Notes: generated from the letters alone by a model not told the origin. A stretch of DNA of 64,000 bases from Bacillus marinisedimentorum (GCF_001644195.2 NZ_LWBL02000045.1:19799-83798); one strand, 5' to 3'. Positions 19,311 through 30,198 are shown, numbered from the stretch's first letter. Program-made: numbers and translations.

Positions 19311-20483
19311 TTAAAAGTCTCTCGCCCTCTCCCTCGCTTCATCGATATGCTTTTTCAGCACATCCATCCTATCGCTTTCAAACTGGTCAACTATCGCAGC
19401 TGCAATCTCCCATGCTACCACGGCTTCAGCAACAACACTAGCGGCTGGAACAGCACAACTGTCCGAGCGTTCAATGCTCGCTTCAAATGGTTCCTTCGTT
19501 TCGATATCGACACTTTTCAGAGGCTTATAAAGTGTCGGAATCGGCTTCATGACGCCGCGTACAACAACCGGCATGCCGGTTGTCATCCCGCCTTCGAAAC
19601 CGCCAAGCCGGTTTGTGCTCCGTTCATAGCCGCCTTCTTCGCTCCAGGTGATTTCATCATGCACCTTGCTGCCCGGCAAGCGGGCCGCTTCAAAGCCAAT
19701 CCCGAACTCAACACCTTTGAAGGCGTTGATACTTACAATGGCCGCCGCGATTTTCGCGTCAAGTTTCCGGTCATAATGGACATAGCTGCCGATTCCTGCC
19801 GGTACACCAGAGACAATAACTTCAACGATGCCGCCGATCGAATCTCCGTTTTTTTTCGCTTGATCAATGGCTTCCATCATGGACTGCTCAGCTTTCTTAT
19901 CGAGACAGCGGACCGGCGATGCTTCTGTCCGTTCCCGGATTTCATCCATTGACTGCACACCCTCTTCTCCTGCTTTCACACCGCCGATTTCCACGACATG
20001 GCCGGCAACAGATATCCCCAATTCCTTCAGAAGCTTCTTGGCTGCTGCTCCTGCTGCGACACGTACCGTTGTCTCACGCGCAGAAGAACGCTCGAGGACG
20101 TTGCGCAAATCGCGGTGGCCGTATTTGATTGCACCGTTCAAATCGGCGTGCCCCGGGCGCGGCCTTGAGATTTTCCTTTTCACATCCTGTTCCTCTTCTT
20201 CACTGATAGGCTCGGCGCCCATGACATGCGTCCAATGGGTCCAATCTTTATTTTCGACGGCAAGCGTAACGGGCGACCCGAGCGTCCGGCCGTGCCTGAC
20301 ACCGCTCAAGATACGGGCCTGGTCCTTTTCAATCTGCATCCGCCTTCCTCTCCCATAACCCTTTTGCCTCCGCTGCAATTCGTAATTTATATCTTCTTCG
20401 GCTAGCGGCATCAGCGAGGGCAATCCTTCAATAATGGCGGTCAACTGGGGGCCATGTGATTCTCCGGCTGTTATGTAACGCAT
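19311..20483 (-). CDS. aroC: Chorismate synthase
   Basis: Makes chorismate from EPSP with reduced flavin; the branch-point metabolite also feeds the menaquinone and folate genes nearby. 390 residues with the family signatures GESHGPQL at the start, [25 protein letters not shown], and [16 protein letters not shown] preceded by AAAGGAG. Called aroF in B. subtilis, where it also follows cheR. Confidence 0.96.
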   Translation of the reverse strand: MRYITAGESHGPQLTAIIEGLPSLMPLAEEDINYELQRRQKGYGRGRRMQIEKDQARILSGVRHGRTLGSPVTLAVENKDWTHWTHVMGAEPISEEEEQDVKRKISRPRPGHADLNGAIKYGHRDLRNVLERSSARETTVRVAAGAAAKKLLKELGISVAGHVVEIGGVKAGEEGVQSMDEIRERTEASPVRCLDKKAEQSMMEAIDQAKKNGDSIGGIVEVIVSGVPAGIGSYVHYDRKLDAKIAAAIVSINAFKGVEFGIGFEAARLPGSKVHDEITWSEEGGYERSTNRLGGFEGGMTTGMPVVVRGVMKPIPTLYKPLKSVDIETKEPFEASIERSDSCAVPAASVVAEAVVAWEIAAAIVDQFESDRMDVLKKHIDEARERARDF

Positions 20484-20542
20484 ACGACCAACTCCTTTTG
20501 CTTGTTTAATATGTACCGATATAGAAAAAAAGGCATCACTTT

Positions 20543-21376
<834 letters not shown>

Positions 21377-21552
21377 CTAATATTTATCACACTTCCGGAA
21401 GATTATCCAGAACATTTTACATATTTATCGGAATTCCTTTTAGGCAGTTCCGATAAACAAAGGATAAAACGTCTCTCTCGATCTCCGCGGCCTGGACTCG
21501 CTTTCTGCACACGAACTGGATGCGGCAATCCTGCAATCCCCATGGCAAAAGA

Positions 21553-21673
21553 GATGCGGAGAGCCCTTGCTCAGCGGCGTACGCATAAGCAGGGCTGCAC
21601 CAGGAAGGGCGCTTTTCCCCTTCATGGGGCGGCAATGCTTATGACGATAGCCGCTAGGGCTCGCAGCTGGACA
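21553..21673 (+). repeat. Dispersed hairpin repeat, copy 3
   Basis: Well-preserved copy. Outer arms GAGCCCT...AGCGGC pair with GCCGCTAGGGCTC; inner arms GCATAAGCA pair with TGCTTATG. Same orientation as the other copies, terminal block GCAGCTGGACA. Confidence 0.88.
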
Positions 21674-21718
21674 TTAATCTTACTTAAAAACTAAAAAAGG
21701 AATACTTTCTTACCTATT

Positions 21719-21770
21719 AAAGAAAACTCACCGATTGGCGAGCGTAAGGTGAAAACAGAGGAGCGGCGTT
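21719..21770 (+). repeat. GATTGG repeat, copy A
   Basis: Begins AAAGAAAACTCACCGATTGG and continues to ACAGAGGAGC. It is clearly related to 26415-26460 and lies 45 bp after hairpin repeat copy 3. It contains an internal palindrome CCGATTGGCG. Confidence 0.55.
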
Positions 21771-21807
21771 GAAGCTTCCTTGCTGATAAAATATACTTTC
21801 CTATACG

Positions 21808-21836
21808 AAAAAATGCCTTTCCATAACGGAAAGGCA
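21808..21836 (-). terminator. Terminator of ndk
   Basis: Perfect stem TGCCTTTCC/GGAAAGGCA with a six-T run on the minus strand, 27 bp after the ndk stop. Confidence 0.9.
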
Positions 21837-21862
21837 AGGTTAAGCGGTTACAAATTATAAAA

Positions 21863-22309
21863 TTAATAGATCCAGCTGTCGGAATTCTTTTTGTAGTCGA
21901 TTTGTTCGTCCCCTTTGAAGAACAATCCGATTTCCCTTTCGGCACTCTCAGTTGAATCAGAGCCGTGAATCACATTCTTGCCTACTGTAAGTCCGAAATC
22001 ACCGCGGATCGTTCCAGGAAGAGCTTCCGCCGGGTTTGTTTTCCCCATCATCTGGCGGGCAGTAGAGATGACATTCTCGCCTTGCCATACCATTGCAAAA
22101 ACCGGACCGGATGTGATAAATTCAACCAGTTCAGGGAAGAACGGACGCTCTTTATGCTCACCATAATGTTCTTCTGCAAGCTCCTGGGAAATCTGCATCA
22201 GTTTGGCACCGGCAAGCTGAAACCCTTTTTTCTCAAAACGGCAGACAATTTCACCGACCAGGTTGCGCTGGACGCCGTCAGGTTTTACCATTACAAATGT
22301 TTTTTCCAT
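21863..22309 (-). CDS. ndk: Nucleoside diphosphate kinase
   Basis: Balances NTP pools by phosphate transfer through an active-site histidine. 148 residues with [11 protein letters not shown] at the N-terminus and the active-site [16 protein letters not shown] (His in HGSDS). The ATG at 22309 follows ATAGGAGAG; an in-frame start at 22360 would add 17 atypical residues. Order hepT-ndk-cheR-aroC is as in B. subtilis. Confidence 0.97.
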   Translation of the reverse strand: MEKTFVMVKPDGVQRNLVGEIVCRFEKKGFQLAGAKLMQISQELAEEHYGEHKERPFFPELVEFITSGPVFAMVWQGENVISTARQMMGKTNPAEALPGTIRGDFGLTVGKNVIHGSDSTESAEREIGLFFKGDEQIDYKKNSDSWIY

Positions 22310-22427
22310 GATTTTCTCTCCTATCCTTTTAAAAACTATGTAAAGAAAGGGTTTTCCCATGGGTTAAACCCTTGTAGATTTTATCAAATTTTCTCAACAT
22401 TATCAAACTTGAACAGATGCAACCGGT

Positions 22428-23390
22428 CTAATACTTGCGTTTCCCAATAAATTCAGCTATCTTTCTGAGCGTTTGATTGGCCCTGTTCTCAGGCAGCAGC
22501 TCAAGGGCTTCATATGCATTGGCAAGGTACCGGTCACTGATTTCCCGCGCGTATTCAATGCCTCCGGAAGACCTGATCAGGGAGAGGACATGATCAAGAT
22601 CATATGATGCCGGGTCGGGCCCCACTTTAAGCAGTTCAGCGCGGATCCTGTCATCTTGCCTTGCATATAGGGCCGGAAGGGTGATATTTCCCTGCCTAAG
22701 ATCCCCGCCTGCAGGCTTACCGAGCTCTTTTTCAGTCCCGGTGAAATCCAAAATGTCATCGGTAATCTGAAATGCCATTCCGACATTGTATCCATACTGA
22801 TACAACAGCCTTTGCTCCTGCTTCGATACATCGGCAGCGACAGCGCCCAGCTCACAGCTGACCGCAATTAGTAAAGCCGTCTTCCGTTTGATACGGCGCA
22901 AATAATTTCGCAAGTTTTGATTCCAGTTATACTGGTCGCGGATTTGCTCTATTTCACCGATACAGACTTCCACAATCGTCTTAGATAAAATCTGGTGCGC
23001 TTCAGGTTTGTTTAGCTCTGTCATCATTTCAAGGGATCTGGCAAATATGTAATCACCTGTATACATCGCAATCCGGTTATCTCATTTTGACTTTATCGTC
23101 AACTTGCCTCTTCTAAGTTCCGCATCGTCCACAACATCATCATGGACGAGGGAAGCCATGTGAATGAGCTCCAGGGAAACCGCGACTTTTTTCATCGTCT
23201 CGATATCGTAATCGCCGAACTTCCCTGAAAGCAAAACAAAAGCAGGCCGGATCCGTTTTCCGCCTGCACTCAATAAATGCTCAGATGCTTCACGGAGGAG
23301 GGGATGCCGCGCCTGGATAGTTTGATACAGCTCTTTTTCAATGGCATCTAAATCTGAATTAAGATAAGCATATAACATTTTTAATTTCAT
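22428..23390 (-). pseudogene. hepT: hepT, heptaprenyl diphosphate synthase component II, interrupted by an in-frame TGA
   Basis: Catalytic subunit that builds the C35 side chain of menaquinone-7. The reading frame is intact from 23390 (MKLKMLYAYL, after AGGTGATT) to 22428 (IGKRKY) except for one TGA at 23082-23084, read as ...GKLTIKSK-stop-DNRIAMYTGDY. From memory of the B. subtilis protein this codon is Trp (TGG) in a conserved KxWDNRIAMYTGD stretch, so one G-to-A change explains it. Both aspartate motifs survive, split on either side: HDDVVDD upstream, DDILD downstream. No frameshift and no other damage are seen, and the downstream ATG at 23066 has no ribosome site. Could be a sequencing error, a fresh mutation, or readthrough. 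Confidence 0.85.
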
Positions 23391-23537
23391 CTGGAATCAC
23401 CTAAAATCCGTCCAATACGATTTTTCAGAAGAATACCGGCAGAATCCGGCACTCCTCTTCACCATTCAGCCAGTGACACCCTTATCGGATGCCCTTTGCA
23501 GTATATACATAAATAGAAAGGGCGGTCCGGTCCGCTG

Positions 23538-24248
23538 TCACGCCTTCGGTTTATAGCCGAGGTGCATTGCGGCTACGCCGCCTGTATATTGTTTCACTTC
23601 CACATTCACAAATCCGGATTCCTTGAACATCTCCGCCAGCTTGCGGCTGTCGGGAAATTCACTCGCTGACTCCTGCAGCCACGAATACTCCTGATAGCTT
23701 TTGGCCAGCAATTTACCCATGACCGGCATGACCTTCTTAAAATAAAAATAGTAAAATTGCTTGAATACCGGCATTGTCGGCTGGGACGTCTCCAGGCAAA
23801 CCGCCTTTCCGCCAGGCTTCAGAACACGGTGCATTTCTTTCAGGACCTGCATATAGTCCGGCACATTACGCAAACCGAAACCGATTGTTACATAGTCAAA
23901 GCTGTTATCTTCAAAAGGGAGGCTCATCGCGTTACCGTGAATCAGGGAGACATTATCCATGTCCATACCCTTAAGCTTTTCTTTTCCGATCTTCAGCATG
24001 TTTTCACTGAAATCGAGACCGACCACCTCGCCGTTCGGCCCGACTTCTTCACCCATTGCGATGGACCAGTCCCCTGTACCGCAGCAGAGGTCGAGGCTTT
24101 TTGCGCCATTTTTGACACCCATTCGTTTCATTGTATCTTTACGCCAGGCCTTGTGGCGGTTAAAACTGATCACAGAATTCATGCTGTCATAGTTTTCATA
24201 AATTTTTTCGAACACTTGATGAACACGTTCTTCTTTTGACTGTGCCAT
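23538..24248 (-). CDS. menG: Demethylmenaquinone methyltransferase
   Basis: SAM-dependent C-methyltransferase performing the last step of menaquinone synthesis (UbiE/MenG family; menH in older B. subtilis lists). 236 residues with [14 protein letters not shown] (SAM motif I), the family signature [17 protein letters not shown] near the N-terminus and [14 protein letters not shown] after AGAAGGG, 2 bp from the hepS stop. Supplies the quinone used by the qcr complex in the same window. Confidence 0.96.
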   Translation of the reverse strand: MAQSKEERVHQVFEKIYENYDSMNSVISFNRHKAWRKDTMKRMGVKNGAKSLDLCCGTGDWSIAMGEEVGPNGEVVGLDFSENMLKIGKEKLKGMDMDNVSLIHGNAMSLPFEDNSFDYVTIGFGLRNVPDYMQVLKEMHRVLKPGGKAVCLETSQPTMPVFKQFYYFYFKKVMPVMGKLLAKSYQEYSWLQESASEFPDSRKLAEMFKESGFVNVEVKQYTGGVAAMHLGYKPKA

Positions 24249-24250
24249 GG

Positions 24251-25075
24251 CTACCCTTCTTCCGCAACTTTTTCCAGCCCGGTTTCAAGCTCTACCAGGC
24301 GCTTTCGTACATAATGATACAACTCTCCTTCAGCAGGAACTGCAGCAAGGAGCCTTTCTTTGCTGTCTTCTATAAGATGACCGGCAATCCCTTCCAGTTC
24401 GGCCCTTTCACTGGCCGTTTGCATGTCTGGCCCCGGCATGCCGAGGATGCTTGAAAGTGCGGCAAAAAACGGTGAAAAGGAACGTTCGGCAAGAAGCTGC
24501 ATTTCCTGCTGGGCGCGCTTGATAAAGAAAAATTCGCCCGCCGCCTCTTTCAACCCTGGCAAATCGAGAAAATCTGCTGTGTTCTGCAGAAGCCGCGCTT
24601 CAATAGCCCTGACGCCCGCCAGTAAATCCCTGATTGTGGAGGCATCACGCCTGTACAGAAGTATTTTTGCTTCATTCATTTCTTTAATGGCGCCTGCCAG
24701 CCGGTTGATCATGGATATATCATTCATTTGTGCGAGCAGGTGGTAATAAAGCCCGCTGTAATAATCACCGGCAAGGACGGTGAGCTGACGGGTGCGGGTT
24801 TTATCACTGCTGTTTTTGACAGTGCCGGTCTGAACGGCTTCGTGCGTATCAAGTGCAACCTGAACAAGCATGGTAGGTATTATATATGACCGGCTTTCTT
24901 CTTTGCTGAAAGCCGTGTCCCTGTACATATAATAGAGAAGATGTAATTTATCCACATCCACTACAGGCTCGGTGATGAACTTCATAAGATAGGGATGCTT
25001 AATCTTGTCAAAGAGGTCGCCTTTAAGTTCCTGGATGTCCCTTTCCCGTTTTTTGAATGCCTGCACAATCATCAT
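24251..25075 (-). CDS. hepS: HepS, heptaprenyl diphosphate synthase component I
   Basis: Non-catalytic partner of HepT; the heterodimer makes heptaprenyl diphosphate and HepS sets chain length. 274 helical residues with HepS hallmarks such as LLYYMYRDT and [15 protein letters not shown]. No DDxxD catalytic motif, as expected. Starts ATGATG at 25075 with a purine-rich but weak site. Its presence intact next to an interrupted hepT makes the latter more puzzling. Confidence 0.92.
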   Translation of the reverse strand: MMIVQAFKKRERDIQELKGDLFDKIKHPYLMKFITEPVVDVDKLHLLYYMYRDTAFSKEESRSYIIPTMLVQVALDTHEAVQTGTVKNSSDKTRTRQLTVLAGDYYSGLYYHLLAQMNDISMINRLAGAIKEMNEAKILLYRRDASTIRDLLAGVRAIEARLLQNTADFLDLPGLKEAAGEFFFIKRAQQEMQLLAERSFSPFFAALSSILGMPGPDMQTASERAELEGIAGHLIEDSKERLLAAVPAEGELYHYVRKRLVELETGLEKVAEEG

Positions 25076-25096
25076 CCTTGTCTCTTCTTGTTTGGA

Positions 25097-25327
25097 TTAA
25101 TCGTTGACTTCTGTATCCATTTCGCCGTGGCTGGTCTGAACGACCGCGCGGCCGCGGATCTTGACGGCTGATGTATGCTCTGTGAATTGGGCGATCATCA
25201 CTTCACCTTTGTCCAGCTTTTCGGTATGGTGGAATCTCGTGTCCGAGCCCCGGGTCAATCCGATTACATTCACGCCGTCCTCTTTCGCCTTCACGACAAA
25301 AAAATCGGTTTTGTCTTCCTGTTTCAT
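25097..25327 (-). CDS. mtrB: MtrB, trp RNA-binding attenuation protein (TRAP)
   Basis: 76-residue TRAP, which assembles into an 11-mer ring, binds tryptophan and then wraps (G/U)AG repeats in trp leader RNAs to attenuate or block translation. Typical segments: [42 protein letters not shown], and IRGRAVV. ATG after AAGGGGGC. It follows folE as in B. subtilis. Its usual main target, trpEDCFBA, is not at its usual place in this window. Confidence 0.96.
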   Translation of the reverse strand: MKQEDKTDFFVVKAKEDGVNVIGLTRGSDTRFHHTEKLDKGEVMIAQFTEHTSAVKIRGRAVVQTSHGEMDTEVND

Positions 25328-25417
25328 ACATGCAGCCCCCTTAACTATACATATTTAAATATCTCGTAACTACAATAAATTGTCAACGTTTTGCGAACTG
25401 GAAACAGGTTTGCCGGC

Positions 25418-25984
25418 TTACTCTTTAATAAGGGATAAAACTTCCGCTCTTGCAGCCGGATCATGCTCAAAAATACCTCTGACTGCAGAAGTTACGGTTT
25501 TTGAACCCGGCTTCTTGACACCGCGCATGGTCATGCACATATGTTCAGCTTCAACTACAACCATGACACCATGCGGCTGAAGCTTTTCGACAATGGTGTT
25601 TGCGATCGTGGAAGTGATTCTTTCCTGGAGCTGTGGACGTTTCGCAACCGCCTCAACGGCACGAGCCAATTTTGAAAGCCCTGTCACTTTACCGCCTTTT
25701 GGAATATAGGCGACGTGTGCGTTGCCGAAAAACGGAACAAGATGATGCTCGCACATTGAGTAAAACGGAATATCTTTCACAAGCACTAGTTCTTCATGGT
25801 CTTCACTGAAGATCGTGGCAAAATGCTCAGAAGGATCCTGGTTCAGTCCTTCGAAGACCTCTCCATACATTCTCGCCACCCGTTTTGGTGTATCAAGCAG
25901 CCCTTCACGGTTCGGGTCTTCTCCAATCGCTTCCAGGATCAACCTGACTGCTTCTTCAATCTGTTTATGATTAACATTTGACAT
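25418..25984 (-). CDS. folE: GTP cyclohydrolase I
   Basis: First step of folate synthesis, GTP to 7,8-dihydroneopterin triphosphate. 188 residues with the zinc/catalytic segment [19 protein letters not shown] and the second zinc cysteine in [12 protein letters not shown]. Start ATG at 25984. Forms the folE-mtrB pair (mtrAB in older B. subtilis literature), driven by the candidate promoter at 26034-26062. Confidence 0.96.
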   Translation of the reverse strand: MSNVNHKQIEEAVRLILEAIGEDPNREGLLDTPKRVARMYGEVFEGLNQDPSEHFATIFSEDHEELVLVKDIPFYSMCEHHLVPFFGNAHVAYIPKGGKVTGLSKLARAVEAVAKRPQLQERITSTIANTIVEKLQPHGVMVVVEAEHMCMTMRGVKKPGSKTVTSAVRGIFEHDPAARAEVLSLIKE

Positions 25985-26033
25985 GCTCTTTTTCCCCCGC
26001 TCTCAAAGAATGTCTCCAAAAGTCGACAAGATG

Positions 26034-26062
26034 ATTCTAGCACAGGGCCAACGATTGGTAAA
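26034..26062 (-). promoter_or_regulatory. Candidate promoter of folE-mtrB
   Basis: Minus strand: -35 TTTACC (26057-26062), 17-bp spacer, extended -10 TGCTAGAAT (core 26034-26039), 50 bp before the folE ATG. Confidence 0.5.
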
Positions 26063-26414
26063 GTTGGCGTATGTCCCGACACGGCTTGATCCGCTTTCGT
26101 GATAAATCCCGCCCCTATGGAACAAAAACACTGTATGTGCACCTTCTTCCTGTCCTGTTGTGTGAAACAGCAGATTAAAAGGCTGTTTCGTCACCATTGT
26201 TGCTATTTCAAAAAGAGGGGGGGAATTCTGCTGCGGGTACTCGCTCTTTTCACTTTTAAAGGATGTGCCGGTCTATCGCTGCACTTACACGGCAGCTCAG
26301 CATAGGTGCCTTCTAATTATTTGAGCCCCGCCATAGCCGTCACTTCGGCAGGATGTCACCTGCTCCCTGATTCCGCAGCACCCTCGCCCGATCGCACCTT
26401 TAAGCTGTTTAGTG

Positions 26415-26460
26415 AAGAAAACCTCCGATTGGAAAGCCTTTAGGCGATGACAGAGGGGCA
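26415..26460 (+). repeat. GATTGG repeat, copy B
   Basis: AAGAAAACCTCCGATTGG ... ACAGAGGGGC aligns with 21719-21770 over about 45 bp in the same orientation. Confidence 0.5.
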
Positions 26461-26487
26461 GCTGCACTTAATCGATATTCTTAAAAA

Positions 26488-26570
26488 ATGGCCCCTGCGT
26501 TGAAATACTTCCTCGCTCATGATGCGGCAAGCAAGGGCAAGGAAGCCGCTGGTGCCTGGAGCTGGATGAC
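26488..26570 (+). repeat. Dispersed hairpin repeat, copy 4 (decayed)
   Basis: Only the right part is clear: AAGCCGCTGGTGCCTGGAGC followed by TGGATGAC. The left arm is not convincing. Confidence 0.5.
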
Positions 26571-26622
26571 TCCCTTCTCGCTTTTTATCCAGAACGCAAT
26601 TATTTTATAATTTCCTTAACAG

Positions 26623-26655
26623 TAAAAAAGGCTGCACACAGTGTGCAGCCTTTTC
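26623..26655 (-). terminator. Terminator of hbs
   Basis: Long perfect stem GGCTGCACAC/GTGTGCAGCC with T-run on the minus strand, about 20 bp after the hbs stop. Confidence 0.9.
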
Positions 26656-26669
26656 AGCCCTTTTATGTA

Positions 26670-26942
26670 TTATTTTACAGCATCCTTAAGGGCTTTGCCC
26701 GGTTTGAACGCCGGTACCTTGCTGGCTGGAATTTCGATTTCTTCACCAGTTTGAGGGTTGCGTCCTTTACGGGAAGCACGTTCACGAACTTCGAAGTTAC
26801 CGAAACCGATCAATTGTACTTTGTCGCCTTTTTGCAAAGTTCCAGTGATGGCATCGAAAACTGCATCTACAGCCTTCGTAGCATCCTTTTTGGAAAGTTC
26901 TCCTTGCTCAGCTACTGTGTTGATCAAATCTGTCTTGTTCAT
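26670..26942 (-). CDS. hbs: HBsu, nucleoid DNA-binding protein HU
   Basis: 90-residue HU protein that bends and compacts DNA. Signature [23 protein letters not shown] spans the beta arms, and the start [21 protein letters not shown] is typical. ATG after the strong site GGGAGGAGGTGAATTGGC. It lies downstream of spoIVA as in B. subtilis, with its own promoter and terminator. Confidence 0.97.
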   Translation of the reverse strand: MNKTDLINTVAEQGELSKKDATKAVDAVFDAITGTLQKGDKVQLIGFGNFEVRERASRKGRNPQTGEEIEIPASKVPAFKPGKALKDAVK

Positions 26943-27041
26943 GCCAATTCACCTCCTCCCAATTAAGTTGAGGTTATTCCATTCTGTTCACTTTTCAAGA
27001 AAAAGCTTTAAAACTGTGCAGGCTAAATGCTGACAAGCCTT

Positions 27042-27070
27042 ATAATAAACGAGAATAAAAGGAAATTCAA
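27042..27070 (-). promoter_or_regulatory. Candidate sigma-A promoter of hbs
   Basis: Minus strand: -35 TTGAAT (27065-27070), 17-bp spacer, -10 TATTAT (27042-27047), about 100 bp upstream of the ATG. A second possible pair, TTGTCA with TTTTAA at 17 bp, lies just downstream. Confidence 0.55.
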
Positions 27071-27901
27071 TAACTTTCAACAATATTCACCGTTTTTCTA
27101 AAAAAAATTTCCAGCATTGCCGCACATTACGTATAAAACATATCACAACAGCGGAAGCCTTTGCAATAGCTAAATCAGCGGTTATCAAAGGAATGGTGCG
27201 TTTTTTTACATATTTGCCAATAATTTCTCTTTTTACACATTATTCTCGAAATTTCTGCATAAAATGCTTCTCCCCGCATTTAGCATCACGTTCCCTCTGA
27301 TACGCGCCTGATGAAATCCGCAGAGTCGACCGTGCAGCATTTAGGAGAAATAAAGGCCCTCTGTGAAAAAAAGCAGTTCCGATACTATCGAGAAAATGTA
27401 ACATAACAGTTTAATATCATACTACAACATAGAAAATTAAGCACCACATGTAACGGTTATTGTATTGAAAAGGACACTCTGTTACCGAAAAAATCTGGTT
27501 TGTTGAAATTCAAACGATAATCTTTCAATTCAATAGTATTCTTATTAGGCACTTATTCTAAGATAGTTGGCATTGTTTTTTCTTGAATATCCGAAAAAAC
27601 AAGGGTATGGCAGGAGGGACCCCATTATCACAGCTATTCAGTATATCTTTTGCCAATAGGAATATACAAACTTAGTGGATTGAAGCAAAAATCATGAGAC
27701 ACCTCGGAAATGCTCTGTATTTCCTTCTTGAGATAATGATTCGAAGAAGCCCATCCAGCCCTGGATTTACACCTTGACTTTTTCAATATTGACATCAACA
27801 TAGAAAATAACACGCAGCTGTTGTCAACGTGTTATATTGGTTGCGTATTTACTATGTTTCATCTATTTAAACCTAATAATCGCTGATGTATAGAAATAAG
27901 G

Positions 27902-27928
27902 AAAGACCAAATCATAGGCGATTTGGTC
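27902..27928 (-). terminator. Terminator of spoIVA
   Basis: Perfect 9-bp stem GACCAAATC/GATTTGGTC followed by TTTCCTTATT on the minus strand, 66 bp after the stop. Confidence 0.8.
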
Positions 27929-27994
27929 AGTTTATTCGGATGCTTATTCTCTATCGAAACGGAACCACTTACTGTGAAAAGGAATCTTCTCTAT

Positions 27995-29473
27995 TTAAAG
28001 TATGATCGCGATCAAGCCTCCGGATCCTTCATTGATGATTCGTTCAAGAGTTTCTTTCAACTTATAGCGCGCATTTTCCGGCATGAGCGATAACTTCGCC
28101 TGAATGCCTTCCCTCACAATTGAGCTCAGAGAACGGCCGAAAATATCGGAGCTCCAGATGGAAAGCGGGTCATCTTCAAAGTCCTGCATCAAATAGCGTA
28201 CAAGCTCTTCACTCTGCTTCTCGGTGCCAATAATCGGCGCAAATTCCGATTCCACATCCACTTTAATCATATGAATGGACGGCGCGACCGCTTTCAAGCG
28301 GACTCCGAACCTTGAACCCTGGCGGATGATCTCAGGTTCATCGAGGCTCATGTCAGAAAGGGCTGGAGCGGCAATGCCATAGCCTGTTTGCTTTACCATC
28401 TTCAATGCGTCGGCAACCTGGTCATATTCCGACTTGGCATGAGACAAATCCTGCATGATTTCAAGCAAGTGGTCTTTTCCGCGGATCTCGACACCGACCA
28501 CTTCTTTCAATATCTGATCATAAAGGTCATCAGGTGCATAAAGGTCGATTTCTGCTATGCCCTGCCCCATTTCGATGCCGGCGAGACCAGCTCTGTCGAT
28601 GAACTCATACTCATTGAACTGGCCAACTACAAAGTCGACATCGCGGAGCCGTTTAATATCCTTGACCGTATCCTGGACCGCTTCCTGATAACTTTGCCTG
28701 AGCCAGTGATCCTCTTTCAGAACCATTACCCAGCTCGGCAGATTGACATTCACCTCAAGTACAGGGAATTCATAAAGCGCTTCCCGCAGAACATTATTCA
28801 CATCCTGTTCCCTCATCGATTCAATGCTCATCGCAAGAACCGGGATGTCATACTTTTCGTTCAGCTTCTGACGGAGTGCCTCAGTATCCGGATGATGGGG
28901 CTGGACAGTATTAACGACCATAATGAACGGCTTTCCAACCTCTTTCAATTCTTCAATGACCCGCTCTTCCGCCTGTAAATAGTCGCTTCTCGGTATCTCG
29001 CCGATCGTGCCGTCAGTTGTGATGACAACACCGATCGTCGAATGTTCCTGAATAACTTTTCGGGTTCCGATTTCCGCCGCTTCATGGAACGGAATCGGTT
29101 CTTCGTACCATGGGGTATTGATCATTCTAGGCCCATTTTCATCTTCATAGCCCTTTGCTCCCGGCACGGTATACCCGACACAATCGACAAGGCGCACCCG
29201 CACCTCCAGCCCTTCGTCTACATCCAGTGACACTGCCTGATTTGGGACGAATTTCGGTTCTGTCGTCATGATCGTCCGCCCGGCAGCTGATTGAGGCAGC
29301 TCATCCTGGGTCCTCGCCCTGTCTGATTCACTTTCGATATTTGGCAGAACGACAAGCTCCATGAACTTCTTAATGAATGTTGATTTGCCTGTCCGGACGG
29401 CTCCCACGACACCGAGATATATATCTCCGTCCGTTCGTTCCGCAATATCTTTAAAAATATCTACCTTTTCCAT
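27995..29473 (-). CDS. spoIVA: SpoIVA, spore coat assembly ATPase
   Basis: ATP-hydrolysing cytoskeletal protein that polymerises on the forespore surface and is the base layer of the coat. 492 residues, the usual length, with the Walker A motif GAVRTGKSTF near residue 25 and the conserved C-terminal end ETLERIINEGSGGLIAIIL. ATG after GGGAGGGATCAC. A sigma-E-type promoter is visible at 29541-29568, matching mother-cell expression known for the gene. Confidence 0.97.
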   Translation of the reverse strand: MEKVDIFKDIAERTDGDIYLGVVGAVRTGKSTFIKKFMELVVLPNIESESDRARTQDELPQSAAGRTIMTTEPKFVPNQAVSLDVDEGLEVRVRLVDCVGYTVPGAKGYEDENGPRMINTPWYEEPIPFHEAAEIGTRKVIQEHSTIGVVITTDGTIGEIPRSDYLQAEERVIEELKEVGKPFIMVVNTVQPHHPDTEALRQKLNEKYDIPVLAMSIESMREQDVNNVLREALYEFPVLEVNVNLPSWVMVLKEDHWLRQSYQEAVQDTVKDIKRLRDVDFVVGQFNEYEFIDRAGLAGIEMGQGIAEIDLYAPDDLYDQILKEVVGVEIRGKDHLLEIMQDLSHAKSEYDQVADALKMVKQTGYGIAAPALSDMSLDEPEIIRQGSRFGVRLKAVAPSIHMIKVDVESEFAPIIGTEKQSEELVRYLMQDFEDDPLSIWSSDIFGRSLSSIVREGIQAKLSLMPENARYKLKETLERIINEGSGGLIAIIL

Positions 29474-29540
29474 GTGATCCCTCCCGGTCCGAAATTAGGG
29501 ATTTATAAATCCAAGGCCACAGCTAATCTAAGACATTATA

Positions 29541-29568
29541 TATCTATGACGTTGTCCTACTCTCTTAT
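29541..29568 (-). promoter_or_regulatory. Candidate sigma-E promoter of spoIVA
   Basis: Minus strand: -10 CATAGATA (29541-29548) and -35 core ATA (29566-29568), 17 bp apart, about 70 bp before the ATG. Agrees with the ATA-N16-18-CATACA-T pattern of sigma-E promoters. Confidence 0.5.
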
Positions 29569-29820
29569 GACTGAATTTTTAATGAAAATAGAACATGCCG
29601 GCACCTACTGTATTTTATTTCAGGATCCGCCTATTATGACAAAAAAAGAAAATGACCAGAAGAAACAAAGCAGATTCGTTAATCTGGCGAAACACCTGAT
29701 ATCACATAGCGAGTTATTTGCAGCCTGCAAAATAGCATTGCTGTCATATATGTTGTCGTGGCGCTAATCGGGGCCGGGCATTCATCCTGTTGTTGTTTAT
29801 TGTATTAATAGGAGGGTGTT

Positions 29821-30036
29821 ATGGCAAAGAGGTTATATTTTATAAGTGTCTTGAGTATTGTGTTGTCAATTAAAGAGGAAGATTTTCAAAAGAAGAACTG
29901 GATTGTGGTCCTTTGGCTGATGGGGAGGCTTTTTTCGGACACGCATAACTCTATTCGTGACCTTTTTGCCGATGTGCGGGCTTGTTTGTTCACGCCTATT
30001 TATCTGAATGTAAGATGTAAAAGGATACTTCGATAA
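29821..30036 (+). CDS. Hypothetical small protein (71 aa), weakly supported
   Basis: Not recognised. The only support is a strong ribosome site, AGGAGGGTGTT directly before the ATG, and a start MAKRLYFISVLSIVLSIK that could be a short hydrophobic N-terminus. The rest has mixed composition, two cysteines and no domain. It lies on the plus strand between divergently unrelated genes and ends 20 bp before a hairpin that could terminate either strand. It may be a decayed gene or chance. Confidence 0.3.
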   Translation: MAKRLYFISVLSIVLSIKEEDFQKKNWIVVLWLMGRLFSDTHNSIRDLFADVRACLFTPIYLNVRCKRILR

Positions 30037-30055
30037 AATTATCCCTATTCATAAT

Positions 30056-30086
30056 AAAAAACGCCTGGATTATTTACCAGGCGTTT
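30056..30086. terminator. Terminator after yphF (possibly bidirectional)
   Basis: Stem ACGCCTGG/CCAGGCGT, A-run on the left and TTTG on the right; strongest on the minus strand, 113 bp after the yphF stop. Confidence 0.8.
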
Positions 30087-30198
30087 GTAGTGTAACTTAT
30101 GTTTATAAAATGCAAGTTATGTGTCATTAGTGGTGCTCTTAAATTGCTTTTTCGCTTATTCTCCACGTCTTAAGCTCTTACCGGATGAACGGGTCCCC

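Larger units (their letters stand above)
25985..26669. other. 685-bp intergenic region between hbs and folE
   Basis: No gene could be supported. It contains the folE promoter (26034-26062), a GATTGG repeat (26415-26460), a decayed hairpin repeat copy (26488-26570) and the hbs terminator (26623-26655). The part 26210-26400 is GC-rich and may be another decayed repeat; its segment GCGGGTACTCGCTCTT resembles GCAGGTACTCGCTTTC at 63905-63920. Confidence 0.6.
26943..27994. other. 1.05-kb AT-rich intergenic region between spoIVA and hbs
   Basis: Holds the hbs promoter at 27042-27070 and the spoIVA terminator at 27902-27928. Between about 27080 and 27890 no open frame with a ribosome site, tRNA or clear repeat was found on either strand. 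Unusually long for this gene-dense window. Confidence 0.6.

Noticed and set aside
29474..29767. 97-residue plus-strand frame divergent from spoIVA
   Set aside because: It covers the spoIVA promoter region, has no ribosome site and no recognisable domain.
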